The notes: a model not told the origin generated them from the letters alone. A stretch of DNA of 64,000 bases from VAXT01 sp038040395 (GCA_038040395.1 JBBPIJ010000003.1:124001-188000); one strand, 5' to 3'. Shown: positions 50,202 to 59,726, counted from the stretch's first letter. Translations and numbers: made by a program.

Positions 50202-51017
50202 CTACTTGAGCACAAGGCTGAGGACGACACCGATGATGACGAAACTCGGAATCGTGTGCGCGAAGAGCGCTATCCAGATGCTCTGAAATCGCCGCGTGGG
50301 ATACGCCTGAGCGAAGATGCCGTCGAGCAAGCTGGACGGAATGCTCCAAGGCTGGTGCAGGTGGTAGGCGGCGAACAGGGCACCGTTCACGACCCAGTCT
50401 CCCCTACCAACAGCATCTCGCATTCGTGGCAGCAGCAGCCCCCGGAAGAACAGTTCCTCGACCCACGGGGACAAGAGGGCAACCGCCACGAGCAGCGCGA
50501 ACCAGCCCCACGCGCCACTGAAGAAGTTCTCCGCGCGGTCGGTGCCCAGGAGATTGGGGAGATCCCTGGGCGACGGACCTGTGGGATATATCGGCACCGC
50601 GTTGATTGCAGCCGAGAGAAGGACGAAGGGAAGCACCCACCACCAGACCTTTCCCCCCACCCGGCGTGTCTTCGGATCCTTGGGCCCCCGCAGCCACAGC
50701 GCGTCACGCACACGCGACCATCCGAGGCTCCCCTGCTCCTGCCGAACAAGGATCAACGCCAACACGAGTTGCCAGACGAGCCCCGCGGCAAAGCAAATCA
50801 GGAGCGCTTCAATGAACGGGTCGCGTCCCCCCAGTCGATCCCTGAGCCAGGGAGCTACGATCCACGCTAGGACGCCCATCGGCACGGTCGCCGCCGCCCA
50901 GACCCCAAGGATCTTGGCGAGGGAGTACTGCGTTACAGGTTCATACCGATCGAACTCTTCGCTGGCACCCGCAAGCGCGCGCACTCCCGCCGACGTCCCG
51001 GCGCTGGTCTCCGACAT
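50202..51017 (-). CDS. CPBP-family intramembrane metalloprotease
   Basis: 271 residues, about seven hydrophobic segments. Motif 1 EELFFRGLLLPRM (E-E-x3-R), motif 2 NGALFAAYHLHQPW (F-x3-H), motif 3 WIALFAHTIPSFVI (H near the C-terminus): the metal-ligand set of CAAX/CPBP (ABI) proteases. Bacterial members process membrane peptides or act in bacteriocin immunity; substrate unknown. No neighbouring precursor gene seen. Confidence 0.88.
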   Translation of the reverse strand: MSETSAGTSAGVRALAGASEEFDRYEPVTQYSLAKILGVWAAATVPMGVLAWIVAPWLRDRLGGRDPFIEALLICFAAGLVWQLVLALILVRQEQGSLGWSRVRDALWLRGPKDPKTRRVGGKVWWWVLPFVLLSAAINAVPIYPTGPSPRDLPNLLGTDRAENFFSGAWGWFALLVAVALLSPWVEELFFRGLLLPRMRDAVGRGDWVVNGALFAAYHLHQPWSIPSSLLDGIFAQAYPTRRFQSIWIALFAHTIPSFVIIGVVLSLVLK

Positions 51018-51309
51018 TGTCCTTACCTCTCTCTGCCGTCGGCCTCAAATGGTCGTTTGTTCTTGGGCGACCCAACGCGGGCGCAGGCAAGCCGCTCGTC
51101 GGTGCGGTCGTCCGCTGTGGCTGCGGCGCTCGTCGGCCGTACAGCCTGGAAGTAGCCGAGCGCGTCGAGCCAGACAGGACGCTGCCTAGCTCGTTGTACG
51201 CTGGCGCGTAGCTGATTGCGCGCGCCGAAGGCAGGTAGATGCGGCCGGATCGGGTTGCCGAACGCTTAGATCGGCTTACGCATTGCCCTCCAGCGGCACC
51301 TGACGGGGA
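51018..51309. other. no supported gene
   Basis: Intergenic stretch between the protease start and the damaged propeller gene. No convincing frame or structure. Confidence 0.4.
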
Positions 51310-51882
51310 CGCGAACCTCGAGCGAGGAGTATCCCGCCGGGTCGCCCAACAAGACCAGGATCGCCTTCGTGAGATCCCTGCGCGGCTCCGGGTTTGGCAT
51401 CTTCGTCATACGCCGACGGCAATGGGCAGCGGGTGCTCGCGCGGAACGCCTCTGTGTTCGGCCACCCCGCTTGGTCTCCTACCGGGCAGATCGCCTTCGC
51501 CGGGGACGACCTGTTGATCCACGTCATGAACAGCGATGGCAGCGGGCAGCGGAGGCTGACCGACACTCAGGCGGATACTGAGTCCCCCGCCTGGTCACCA
51601 GTCGCGAGCAGGATCGCCTTCACGAGTAGCTTCGGTGACGCGAACTATGCGATCTACACCATGAATCCCGACGGCAGCGCCCAGCGGCAGCTGACGCACG
51701 AGCATGCCGGGGACCCTGCTTGGGCACCCAACGGCACGAAAATCGCCTTCGCGAGCTCTCGTGACGGGGACACTTATGAGGTCTACGTCATGAACGCCGA
51801 CGGCAGCGGACAGACGCGGCTCACCGACAACTCAGCCGCTGATAGCGATCCATCCTGGCAACCGACGCCGCGACGTCGGTGA
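51310..51882 (+). pseudogene. TolB-like (PD40) propeller, truncated and frameshifted
   Basis: From 51394 the frame reads several PD40 blades (PAWSPTGQIAFAGDDLLIHVMNSDGSGQRRLTDTQ, YTMNPDGSAQRQLT, YVMNADGSGQTRLT) ending at 51882. Before that the preceding blade continues only in another frame (SPNKTRIAFV...GFGIFVI), so a shift near 51410 has broken it. No signal peptide or start remains. Confidence 0.65.
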
Positions 51883-51998
51883 GGAGGCCAGCTCCCGACC
51901 CCGTCGACTTAGGACTCGTTTCCACAATGACCACAGGGGGCCGCGCACCGTAGAGGAAGGCGGGCTGCGGCACAGGTCATTCGGCCTGGCGAAGCTAT

Positions 51999-52964
51999 CT
52001 ATGGCAACGGCTGCCAGTCTGGAAGCGTTTCGTCACTGCGGTCATGTGTAAGTGGCATGGCGGCGGTTCCGTCGCGGTTCGCAGCGTAGATGTCGCCGCT
52101 GTTCAAGCCGTCGTGAACGTAGACGAATCGACGACCGTCGGGCGACCACGCCGCAGCCGCTTCGTTGGCTCCTTGAAGTAAGCGCTGGAGATGATGACCA
52201 TCCGCTCCAATCGTGTAGACGATCGTTGTGTGTGCGATCTGGGTGAACGCAAGCCGACTTCCGTCAGGTGACCAGGACGGATACAGGTTCAACCCAGCGA
52301 GACTAGTGAGAGCTTTCGGGTTCCGCCCGTCGGGCGTCACGAGCCAGATTTGTCGATTCCTGGTGAAGGCGATCAGTCGCCCATCCGGTGACCAGGCAGG
52401 TGGCGACAAGCCAAGGACGTTGTTGACGAGCCTGCGGACTTGGTGTGTAGAGAGGTCGAGAATGTTCAGGCTCGCGTCGCAGATGAATTTGCTGCAGAGC
52501 CGTCCTCGGATAAAGACAAGCTTACGCCCGTCCGGAGACCAGTCCGCATAACCGGGATAACCGTCGGCCGGTTCGCCTCGTCCGACGAGAAGCGACTTGA
52601 GATGCGTGCCGTCGGCGTTGATGACATCGAGCGCGACCGTGTTCGCGGTAGGCACGAGGACGGTCAGCAGTAAACGCTGCCCGTCAGGCGACCAGCGGGG
52701 CGCTGCGCTCTCAGCGGGCTGACCCTTGAGGCGGGAGCGACCGCTGCCGTCGGGGTTGATCAGGTAGATGCCATCACTCGGTCGGCTCGCATCGCTGAAA
52801 GCCTGGAAGGCGATCTTTCCGTTTCTGCCGGTGACGTTCGAGGGGTTCTCGCCGTCGCTTGAACCACAAGCAGCAACAAGGGAACCAACTGCCGCGATGA
52901 CACCGAGCCTCGCGTAACAACCGGCTCTGGACTGAACGGCGGGTGCGCTTCCTAGCAGCGTCAT
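51999..52964 (-). CDS. TolB-like (PD40) beta-propeller lipoprotein
   Basis: 321 residues from the ATG at 52964. N-terminus YARLGVIAAVGSLVAACGSS with lipobox LVAAC, so an exported lipoprotein. About six blades with GIYLINPDGSGRSRL, RWSPDGQRLLLTV, DWSPDGRKLVFIRG, AWSPDGRLIAFTRN, SWSPDGSRLAFTQ, AWSPDGRRFVYVHD. Surface-exposed, probable binding role. A longer frame to 53102 lacks a sensible signal sequence, so the inner start is preferred. Converges with the damaged propeller gene. Confidence 0.85.
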   Translation of the reverse strand: MTLLGSAPAVQSRAGCYARLGVIAAVGSLVAACGSSDGENPSNVTGRNGKIAFQAFSDASRPSDGIYLINPDGSGRSRLKGQPAESAAPRWSPDGQRLLLTVLVPTANTVALDVINADGTHLKSLLVGRGEPADGYPGYADWSPDGRKLVFIRGRLCSKFICDASLNILDLSTHQVRRLVNNVLGLSPPAWSPDGRLIAFTRNRQIWLVTPDGRNPKALTSLAGLNLYPSWSPDGSRLAFTQIAHTTIVYTIGADGHHLQRLLQGANEAAAAWSPDGRRFVYVHDGLNSGDIYAANRDGTAAMPLTHDRSDETLPDWQPLP

Positions 52965-53292
52965 TCGTGCCGATGCTCTCACAGTGACGCCGCACCGGCT
53001 CATTCTGAAACGACTTCTTAGCGGCCGTCGTAAGGTGGCGAGGGCGCGTGGGTGGGCCTGTGAGGGTGTGAGCAGCATGCCGATTGTGAGGGCACCGTTC
53101 ACCGTCGACGCTCGACGTGTTGAGCTGGCAACACGACGACCGCGTCGAACTCTTGAGCCGAGCGGTCACACCCCGGCCCTCGCTCGGTCGAGATGATGAC
53201 GATCGGCCACTTGTCCGGCGTCGCGGCATAGGTCCCCGGCGCTGCACTCGCCCGGAAAGCCGTTGAGCTGTCCCGGCCCGAAGACTTCGACC
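52965..53292. other. no supported gene
   Basis: Upstream region of the propeller lipoprotein. A minus-strand frame near 53110-53426 (FDAAHARRFVITKVEVFGPG) crosses into the duplicated block but has no recognised family. Confidence 0.35.
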
Positions 53293-53723
53293 TTGGTGAT
53301 CACGAACCGCCGAGCGTGGGCCGCGTCGAACTTAAAGGGGTTCGGCGACGCCTCGAACTCCCCGAGGTTCTTCCCCTCGGCGAGAACGCGTCCCTCGCCA
53401 GAGCCCCCGCATCCGATGGTGACCGGTCCGTTAAGACGATTTACGGGCGCGTAGGCGGTTGAGGAAACACGGGGAACGAGGCAATGAGGCGCAAACCAGT
53501 ATGGGCAGATGCCCCCGGCATGAATCGAACATGCGCACGCGGTTTAGGAACTAGCGTGCCGAAACGCCATTTGCAGGGGAAAGTGAGCCTCTCGGCCAGC
53601 TGCGCGCCAGTAAATGCGCCAGTGCTCTAGGGAAGGTGCGCAGCTCGCCCCATCATTCAGGCGAATGCGCGATCTCCCTTCCGGAACCGTCACCTTCCTC
53701 TTCACCGACATCGAGGGCTCGAC
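53293..53723 (+). repeat. large duplicated block, copy B (partner at 33012)
   Basis: Same sequence as 33012-33494 without the ~52-bp insertion; it runs through repeat copy 6 into the start of the cyclase gene at 53665. Identity ends at about codon 20, where the two cyclase sequences diverge. Confidence 0.8.
53510..53623 (-). repeat. tRNA-Arg att-like repeat, copy 6 (full)
   Basis: Full unit, identical to copy 2. Arm end lies 42 bp before the ATG of the cyclase gene at 53665. Confidence 0.8.
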
Positions 53724-56175
53724 CAAGCTCCTGCACGAGCTCGGCGCCGAGGCCTACGCAGACGCGCTCGTCGAGCATCGCCGCGTCCTGCGGGAGGCGT
53801 TCGGCGCCCACGGCGGCGTCGAGGTCGACAACCAGGGAGATGCGCTCTTCGTCGCCTTTCCGACGGCGCCGGGCGCTCTGGAAGCGGCTGCTGACGCGGT
53901 GGCAGGACTCGCTCCGGGACCGATCCGGGTACGGATCGGCGTCCACACGGGCACGCCGCACGTGTCCGAGGAAGGCTACGTCGGGCTCGACGTCCACAAG
54001 GCCGCGCGCATTGGAGCCGCCGGTCACGGTGGCCAGGTGCTGGTCTCGCAGACGACACGCGCGCTGGTCGATGCCGATCTCCCACTCGACGACCTAGGCG
54101 AGCACAGGCTCAAGGATCTTTCGGCGCCGCAGCATCTCTGGCAGCTTGGCCCTGGCGAGTTTCCGCCTCTGAAAACGCTCCACCAGACGAACCTGCCGGT
54201 ACAACCGGGCCCGCTCGTCGGCAGGCAACGCGAGCTCCGGGAGGCGGGGAAACTCCTCCGTGAGCAACGCCTTGTGACGCTGACAGGCCCCGGGGGCTCC
54301 GGGAAGACCCGCCTAGCTCTCCAGGTGGCTGCTGAGGCGGTTGCGGATTTTCCTGACGGCGTGTGGTTGGTCTCGCTGGCGGAGTTGACCGACCCCCGGC
54401 TAGTGCTGGCGTCTGTGAGCCGGACGCTCGGCGCACGCGGTGATCTCAAGGCTCACCTCGGCTCGAAGCGCCTCCTGCTCTTGATCGACAACCTGGAGCA
54501 TCTGATCGACTCCGCGCCGCAGTTGGCGGAGCTTCTTGCGACCGGCGAACAGGTGAAGCTGCTCGTGACGAGCCGGGAGCCGCTTCGGATCGGCGGCGAG
54601 CACGAATACGCGGTCTCGCCGCTCGAGATCGATGAAGCTGTCGACCTCTTCGTCGAGCGCGCCCGCGCAGTGAATGCCGACTTTCCGGTCGCCGATCACA
54701 CCGAGGTCCTGCGTGAGATCTGCGCCCGCCTCGACGGACTTCCCCTTGCGATCGAGCTCGCCGCAGCCCGTGCCAAGGTGCTCTCGCCGGAGGCGCTCCG
54801 GGATCGGCTCCAGGAGCGCCTACGCTTGCTCACCCGGGAGCGCCGAGACGTCCCCGAGCGCCAGCGCACGCTGCGCGCAACCATCGAATGGAGCCACGCG
54901 TTACTCCACGGCGAGGAGCAGAACCTCTTCGCCCGCCTGGCGGTCTTCGTCGGCGGCTGTACGCTCGACGCGGCAGAGGACGTCTGCGAGACGTCTCTCG
55001 ACGCACTGGCCTCGCTCGTCGACAAGAGCCTCTTGCGCTGGTCGAACGAGCGCTTCGAGATGCTGGAGACGATTCGCGAGTACGCAGTGGAACATCTCGG
55101 AGAAAGCGCAGACCGCGACACCTGGCGGACCCGCCACGCCGATTACTTCCTCGGCCTCGCGAACCGCGCCGAGCCGAACCTCTACGGTCCAGACCAGTCG
55201 CTATGGCTGGAGCGGATCGAAACAGAGCACGCAAACCTGAACGCAGCCCGCGAGTTTCTGACCCGCGCAGGCGACGGGGAACGCGCTCTCGAATTGACGG
55301 CGGCGATCTGGCGTTTTTTGTCCATCCGAGGCCGACTCGGGGAGTGCAGGACATGGCTCGAGGAGACTCTCTCTGGGACGGCGGAGCCGACCGAGACGCG
55401 CGTCCGCGCCCTCGTCGGAGCATCCATGTCTGCGCTGCGCCAAGGTGACCACCCGCGGGCGCGGGAGCGGATCACCGAGACGATCGAGCTCGCGCGGCAG
55501 TTGGAGTACACGTGGGGCATCGCGGCGGCGATCAACCACCTCGGCATACTCTCGTCCGCCGAGGGCGACGAGGAGCGGGCGGAAGCCTTCTATGCAGAGA
55601 GTCTGCCGCTCTTCCGCGACGCCGGAGACGAGCGCATGGTCTGCACCTGCATCCACAACCTCGGAGTTTCGGCGCTTTACCGAGGCGATTACGACCGCGC
55701 GACGAAGCTCCTCGAAGAAGGTCTGGCAATTGCACGCTCGATTCAGTCAAAGCGCGACGTCGCGGGCTCGCTCGTAGACCTCGGGCTAACCGCCCTGCTG
55801 CAAGGCGACCTCGAGGAGGCGCACTCCTTGCTTCAGGAGAGCCTCGCCCTTTCGGAGGAAGACCTCGAGCTCAACATTCCCTGGTGCCTCGCCGGGCTGG
55901 CGGCCGTCGCAGCCGCAGAGTCTCAGGCCGAGAGAGGAGCCTTCTTGCTCGGCGCGGCTGACCGCCTGGCCGAGACGCTAGGTGTATCGCTTGTCGAGGC
56001 ATCGTTCGACCGCAAACTGCGCGAGCAGACCATTGCCGGTCTTCGTCAGGACCTCGACGAGCAAGCGCTTACCGCCTGCCTCGCCGAGGGCCGATCGAAG
56101 ACCCTCGAGGAGGTGCTCGCCTTCGCGCTTCGGGGCCTCGGGGCTCGGCCGTCCGAAGAGATGCCCCCGGCATGA
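53665..56175 (+). CDS. class III cyclase-like / NB-ARC ATPase / TPR regulator (copy 4)
   Basis: 836 residues. Cyclase domain with FTDIEGST, EVDNQGDALF and GLDVHKAARI (Lys to Asp, Asn to His; Arg kept); STAND ATPase with GPGGSGKT and LLLIDNLEH; then TPR-like repeats (ARERITETIELARQLEYTWG). The leader is the conserved CCATCATTC-AGGCGA-ATG. The last codons (EMPPA then TGA) lie inside repeat copy 7, so the gene's end was set by recombination at that site. Confidence 0.9.
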   Translation: MRDLPSGTVTFLFTDIEGSTKLLHELGAEAYADALVEHRRVLREAFGAHGGVEVDNQGDALFVAFPTAPGALEAAADAVAGLAPGPIRVRIGVHTGTPHVSEEGYVGLDVHKAARIGAAGHGGQVLVSQTTRALVDADLPLDDLGEHRLKDLSAPQHLWQLGPGEFPPLKTLHQTNLPVQPGPLVGRQRELREAGKLLREQRLVTLTGPGGSGKTRLALQVAAEAVADFPDGVWLVSLAELTDPRLVLASVSRTLGARGDLKAHLGSKRLLLLIDNLEHLIDSAPQLAELLATGEQVKLLVTSREPLRIGGEHEYAVSPLEIDEAVDLFVERARAVNADFPVADHTEVLREICARLDGLPLAIELAAARAKVLSPEALRDRLQERLRLLTRERRDVPERQRTLRATIEWSHALLHGEEQNLFARLAVFVGGCTLDAAEDVCETSLDALASLVDKSLLRWSNERFEMLETIREYAVEHLGESADRDTWRTRHADYFLGLANRAEPNLYGPDQSLWLERIETEHANLNAAREFLTRAGDGERALELTAAIWRFLSIRGRLGECRTWLEETLSGTAEPTETRVRALVGASMSALRQGDHPRARERITETIELARQLEYTWGIAAAINHLGILSSAEGDEERAEAFYAESLPLFRDAGDERMVCTCIHNLGVSALYRGDYDRATKLLEEGLAIARSIQSKRDVAGSLVDLGLTALLQGDLEEAHSLLQESLALSEEDLELNIPWCLAGLAAVAAAESQAERGAFLLGAADRLAETLGVSLVEASFDRKLREQTIAGLRQDLDEQALTACLAEGRSKTLEEVLAFALRGLGARPSEEMPPA

Positions 56176-56202
56176 ATCGAACATGCGCACGCGGTTTAGG
56201 AA
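56162..56202 (-). repeat. tRNA-Arg att-like repeat, copy 7 (core and 3' half only)
   Basis: Identical to the others from the acceptor end to the anticodon loop (TTTAGGA), then switches to unrelated sequence (aggttcccgtcattg). No GCACGC partner and no arm repeats. It overlaps the last five codons of the preceding cyclase gene. Confidence 0.75.
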
Positions 56203-56271
56203 GGTTCCCGTCATTGCTGCGAGAATCTCCGATCTCGAACTGGAATCTCTCCGGACAGACGAGGTGATCTG

Positions 56272-56667
56272 TTGGCAGCTCCACGTGTGAGGCTTCTTGG
56301 CGAGCTCGCCTTGCGCGTCAACGACCTCGGGAAGATGCTGGCGTTCTACCGCGACGTGGTCGGGCTCGAGGTCTGGCGAGAATACGAGGACTGCGTGTTC
56401 TTCCGGATTGCCGACGGGGTCGAAGGACACCCACAGCTACTCGTTCTCTTCGACCGCAACATTGTGGTCGGCCCCGCGACGTCCACGATCGACCACTTCG
56501 CATTCGTGATCGGGCTGGAGGAATACGACGAATGGCGACGTCAGCTGGAACGATCGGGGATGCAGGTGCGTCCGAGCGAACCTGGCTTCCAGTGGCGGGC
56601 CCTCTTCATCACGGATCCTGAAGGAAATACCGCTGAGTTCGTCTGCCACGACCCGAGTATCGAGTAG
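56272..56667 (+). CDS. VOC / glyoxalase-fold protein
   Basis: 131 residues: LGELALRVNDLGKMLAFYRDVVGLEVWREYEDCVFFRIADG, TIDHFAFVIGLEEYDEWRRQLERSG, ALFITDPEGNTAEFVCHD. Two beta-alpha-beta3 modules with metal-site candidates His (IDHFAF) and Glu (TAEFVC). The TTG start at 56272 is supported by GAGGTGATC just upstream; a GTG at 56287 is the alternative. Vicinal-oxygen-chelate proteins include dioxygenases, lyases and resistance proteins; substrate unknown. Only gene between copies 7 and 8. Confidence 0.85.
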   Translation: MAAPRVRLLGELALRVNDLGKMLAFYRDVVGLEVWREYEDCVFFRIADGVEGHPQLLVLFDRNIVVGPATSTIDHFAFVIGLEEYDEWRRQLERSGMQVRPSEPGFQWRALFITDPEGNTAEFVCHDPSIE

Positions 56668-56999
56668 AGCGTGCGCAGACGTGACGGCTTCCTCGGGAGC
56701 GCGGCTGCCGCTTCATCGCGCCGCGCCCGTGCAACTTGTTCAAGTGAGGTTCGCGTTCCTCGCGTGCGGTGTCCGCAGTTGCCGCACGCGAACACACGGA
56801 TCGCGGAGCTGCTCTAGGAGAACGCCACAGCGGTCAACATCGGCGAGAAGGTCCGAGGCGCGAAGCAGGCCGAGCTTCGAGACGCTGCGAGTGCGCGCCA
56901 CCGCAGAGCGGATCACAGCGGTGTTGAGCGGATATAGCCCGCCAGCCGTTGTCGCGCGAAAGTCCCGCGCTCGTGGGACTTCTGGCTCCACCAGCGTAG
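56668..56999. other. no supported gene
   Basis: No convincing frame between the VOC gene and repeat copy 8. Confidence 0.4.
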
Positions 57000-57112
57000 T
57001 GCCCCCGGCATGAATCGAACATGCGCACGCGGTTTAGGAACTAACGTGCGAAAACCTCATTTGCAGGCAAAATCCAGCTTCGAACCGGGGTGCGCGCCAG
57101 TGAATGCGCCAG
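57000..57112 (-). repeat. tRNA-Arg att-like repeat, copy 8 (full)
   Basis: Full unit with core variant GGAACTAACGTGC and TTTGC-agg-CAAA. Arm repeats GCGCCAGT and GCGCCAGC. The cyclase ATG at 57155 is 43 bp away. Confidence 0.8.
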
Positions 57113-57154
57113 CCCGCTAGACGCGACTTACGCGCGCGTCCCATCATTCGCCCA

Positions 57155-59620
57155 ATGCGCGATCTTCCCTCCGGCACCGTCACCTTCCTCTTCACCGACG
57201 TGGAGGGCTCGACCAAGCTGCTGCACGAACTGGGTGCCGAGGCGTACGCCGAGGCTCTGCTGGAGCACCGGCGGGTACTGCGCGAGGCGTTCAGCGCCCA
57301 GGGTGGCGTCGAGGTCGATACGCAAGGTGACGCCTTCTTCGTCGCCTTCCCGACCGCGCCGGGCGCGCTTGCGGCGGCTGCCGCGGCGCTCGAAGGACTC
57401 TCAACGAGCCCGATCCGGGTGCGAATGGGCGTCCACACGGGCACGCCGCACGTAGACGAGGAGGGGTACGTCGGCGTCGACGTGCACCGCGCGGCACGAA
57501 TCGCGGCGGCAGGACACGGCAGGCAGGTGCTCATCTCGGCGTCCACGGCTGCGCTGCTCGGCACCGACGGGCTGCGAAACCTCGGCGAGCACCGGCTGAA
57601 GGACCTGTCCGCGCCCGAGCAGATGTACCAGCTCGGCGACGAGGAATTCCCGCCGCTGAAGAGTCTCTACCGAACGAACTTGCCGATCCCGGCGACGCCG
57701 TTCCTCGGTCGCGAGCACGAGCTAGCAGCGGTGCGCGGGTTGCTGGAGAACGCTCGCTTACTCACCCTTACGGGGCCGGGCGGGACGGGCAAGACACGTC
57801 TTGGGCTGCAGGCGGCCGCCGAGGCTGCGGAGCGCTACCCCGACGGGATCTTCTGGGTGCCGCTGGCGCCGCTGCGCGATCCCGAGCTCGTCCTGGCGAC
57901 GACCGGGCAAGCGCTCGGAGCCAAGGACGGTCTGGCGGAGCACGTCGCCGACAAATCGCTGCTGATCCTGCTCGACAACTTCGAACACGTCATCGAGGCA
58001 GCCCCTCGCCTCTCCGAGCTGCTTGCCACCTCCCCCAACGTCCATCTGCTCGTTACGAGCCGCGAGCTGCTTCGCGTTCCCGGGGAACAGGCCTACCCGG
58101 TTCCGCCGCTCGAGGCGGAGGACGGGACGGAGCTCTTCGTGGCCCAGGCGCGGGCGGCGCTGCCGAACTTCGTCGCGAGTGACGCTGTGCCGGAGCTCTG
58201 CGCGCGGCTCGAGAACCTGCCGCTTGCAATCGAGCTGGCGGCGGCGCGAGTCCGAGTCCTCTCGCCCGAGCAGCTCGTTGAGCGGCTCTCGCAACGGCTG
58301 GATCTGCTCAAGGCCGGCCGCGGCGTCGACCCGCGCCAGCAGACGCTGCGCGCGACGATCGAGTGGAGCCACGAGCTGCTGGACGAGGACGAGCAACGGC
58401 TCTTCGCGCGGCTCGCCGTCTTCGCGGGCGGCTGTACGCTCGAGTCGGCGGAAGCGGTCTGCGATGCAGATCTCGACACGCTCGAGTCGCTCGTCGACAA
58501 GAGCCTGGTTCGCATCCGCGAGGGCGACCGCTTCTGGATGCTGGAGACGATCCGCGAGTACGCCGCCGAGCGGCTCGAGGACTCCGGCGAGGCCGAGATG
58601 TTGGAGCGCCGTCACGCGGAACACTTCCTTGAGCTCGGCAAAGAGGCCGAGCTCAATACACGGGTCTACTCCGGCGAGTGGATCGGGCGGTTGCAGCAGG
58701 AGCACGACAACCTTCGCGCAGCGCTCGATCACCTCGCAGCCTCAGGGGAGATCGAGCTTGTCCTGCAACTGGCCGGAGACCTGGCGCACTTCTGGCACTA
58801 CGGTGGGCACGTCGCCGAGGGCAGACGCCGTCTCGAGAACGCGCTCATCGAGGCTCCGGAGAGCCCGACCGCAGCGCGTGCCGACGCTCTTACCGCAGCT
58901 GCCCGGATGACGTACGGGACAGGCGACGCTACGGCGGCCAGGCCGATCGCGGAGCAGGCGCTCGAGCTTCATCGCCGCCTTGGCGACCCGCGGGGTGCCG
59001 CTCTCGACCTCAACGTGCTCACCGTTGCCTCCATCGAGGAAGGGGACTTCGAGCAGGCGCAGCAGCTCGCCGAGGAGAGCCTGGCTCTTTTCCGTCAGGC
59101 CGGCGACGAGCACAACGCGGTCGCGGCGACACGCACTCTCGCGTTCACGTACCACAGCCGTGGCGACCTCGAGCGCGCAGGCGCACTGCACGAATCGAAC
59201 CTGTTCGAGGCGCGAGCACTCGGCTTCAAGGAGCAGGAGGCTCAGACGTTGGGGTCGCTGGCGATGATCGCCTTCGAGCAAGGCAGGATCGAGGATGCGC
59301 TCGCGCTGGGGAAGCAGAACCTCCTCGCCTGTCGTGACCTTGGCTCCCTTCACGGGCTCGCGCAGAGTCTCTGTCGCAATGCCAGTTCCTTCGCCGTGTT
59401 CCCCGGGAAAGCGGATACGGCCGCCCGGCTTCTCTCCTGCTTCGAGGCTCAGAGAGACAGGATCGGCGTCAGCGAGGCCTGGATCGCGAGGATGAACGAG
59501 GAGACGCTCTCAGCGATCCGCGCCCGGCTCGACGAAAGCGACTTCGCCGAAGCATGGGAGCAAGGCCGGGCGCTGACGATCGACGAGGCCGTCGCGCTCG
59601 CCCTCGAATCACTCGAGTAA
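57155..59620 (+). CDS. class III cyclase-like / NB-ARC ATPase / TPR regulator (copy 5)
   Basis: 821 residues. FTDVEGSTKLLHELG, EVDTQGDAFF, GVDVHRAARI; ATPase GPGGTGKT and LLILLDNFEHV; then at least five TPR-like repeats (ALDLNVLTVASIEEGDFEQA; AATRTLAFTYHSRGDLERAG; TLGSLAMIAFEQGRIEDALA). Leader CCATCATTC-GCCCA-ATG. The only gene between repeat copies 8 and 9, so this segment is essentially one gene plus one site. Confidence 0.9.
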   Translation: MRDLPSGTVTFLFTDVEGSTKLLHELGAEAYAEALLEHRRVLREAFSAQGGVEVDTQGDAFFVAFPTAPGALAAAAAALEGLSTSPIRVRMGVHTGTPHVDEEGYVGVDVHRAARIAAAGHGRQVLISASTAALLGTDGLRNLGEHRLKDLSAPEQMYQLGDEEFPPLKSLYRTNLPIPATPFLGREHELAAVRGLLENARLLTLTGPGGTGKTRLGLQAAAEAAERYPDGIFWVPLAPLRDPELVLATTGQALGAKDGLAEHVADKSLLILLDNFEHVIEAAPRLSELLATSPNVHLLVTSRELLRVPGEQAYPVPPLEAEDGTELFVAQARAALPNFVASDAVPELCARLENLPLAIELAAARVRVLSPEQLVERLSQRLDLLKAGRGVDPRQQTLRATIEWSHELLDEDEQRLFARLAVFAGGCTLESAEAVCDADLDTLESLVDKSLVRIREGDRFWMLETIREYAAERLEDSGEAEMLERRHAEHFLELGKEAELNTRVYSGEWIGRLQQEHDNLRAALDHLAASGEIELVLQLAGDLAHFWHYGGHVAEGRRRLENALIEAPESPTAARADALTAAARMTYGTGDATAARPIAEQALELHRRLGDPRGAALDLNVLTVASIEEGDFEQAQQLAEESLALFRQAGDEHNAVAATRTLAFTYHSRGDLERAGALHESNLFEARALGFKEQEAQTLGSLAMIAFEQGRIEDALALGKQNLLACRDLGSLHGLAQSLCRNASSFAVFPGKADTAARLLSCFEAQRDRIGVSEAWIARMNEETLSAIRARLDESDFAEAWEQGRALTIDEAVALALESLE

Positions 59621-59726
59621 GTGCGCTGCGGCGCCGCATGAACCTCGAGATGACCGCTCGTTCATAGCGAAACGAGTTCTAAGGGAAGTGCCTGCTTAGC
59701 GGTGGAATTGCCCCAGCGAGGCGGTA

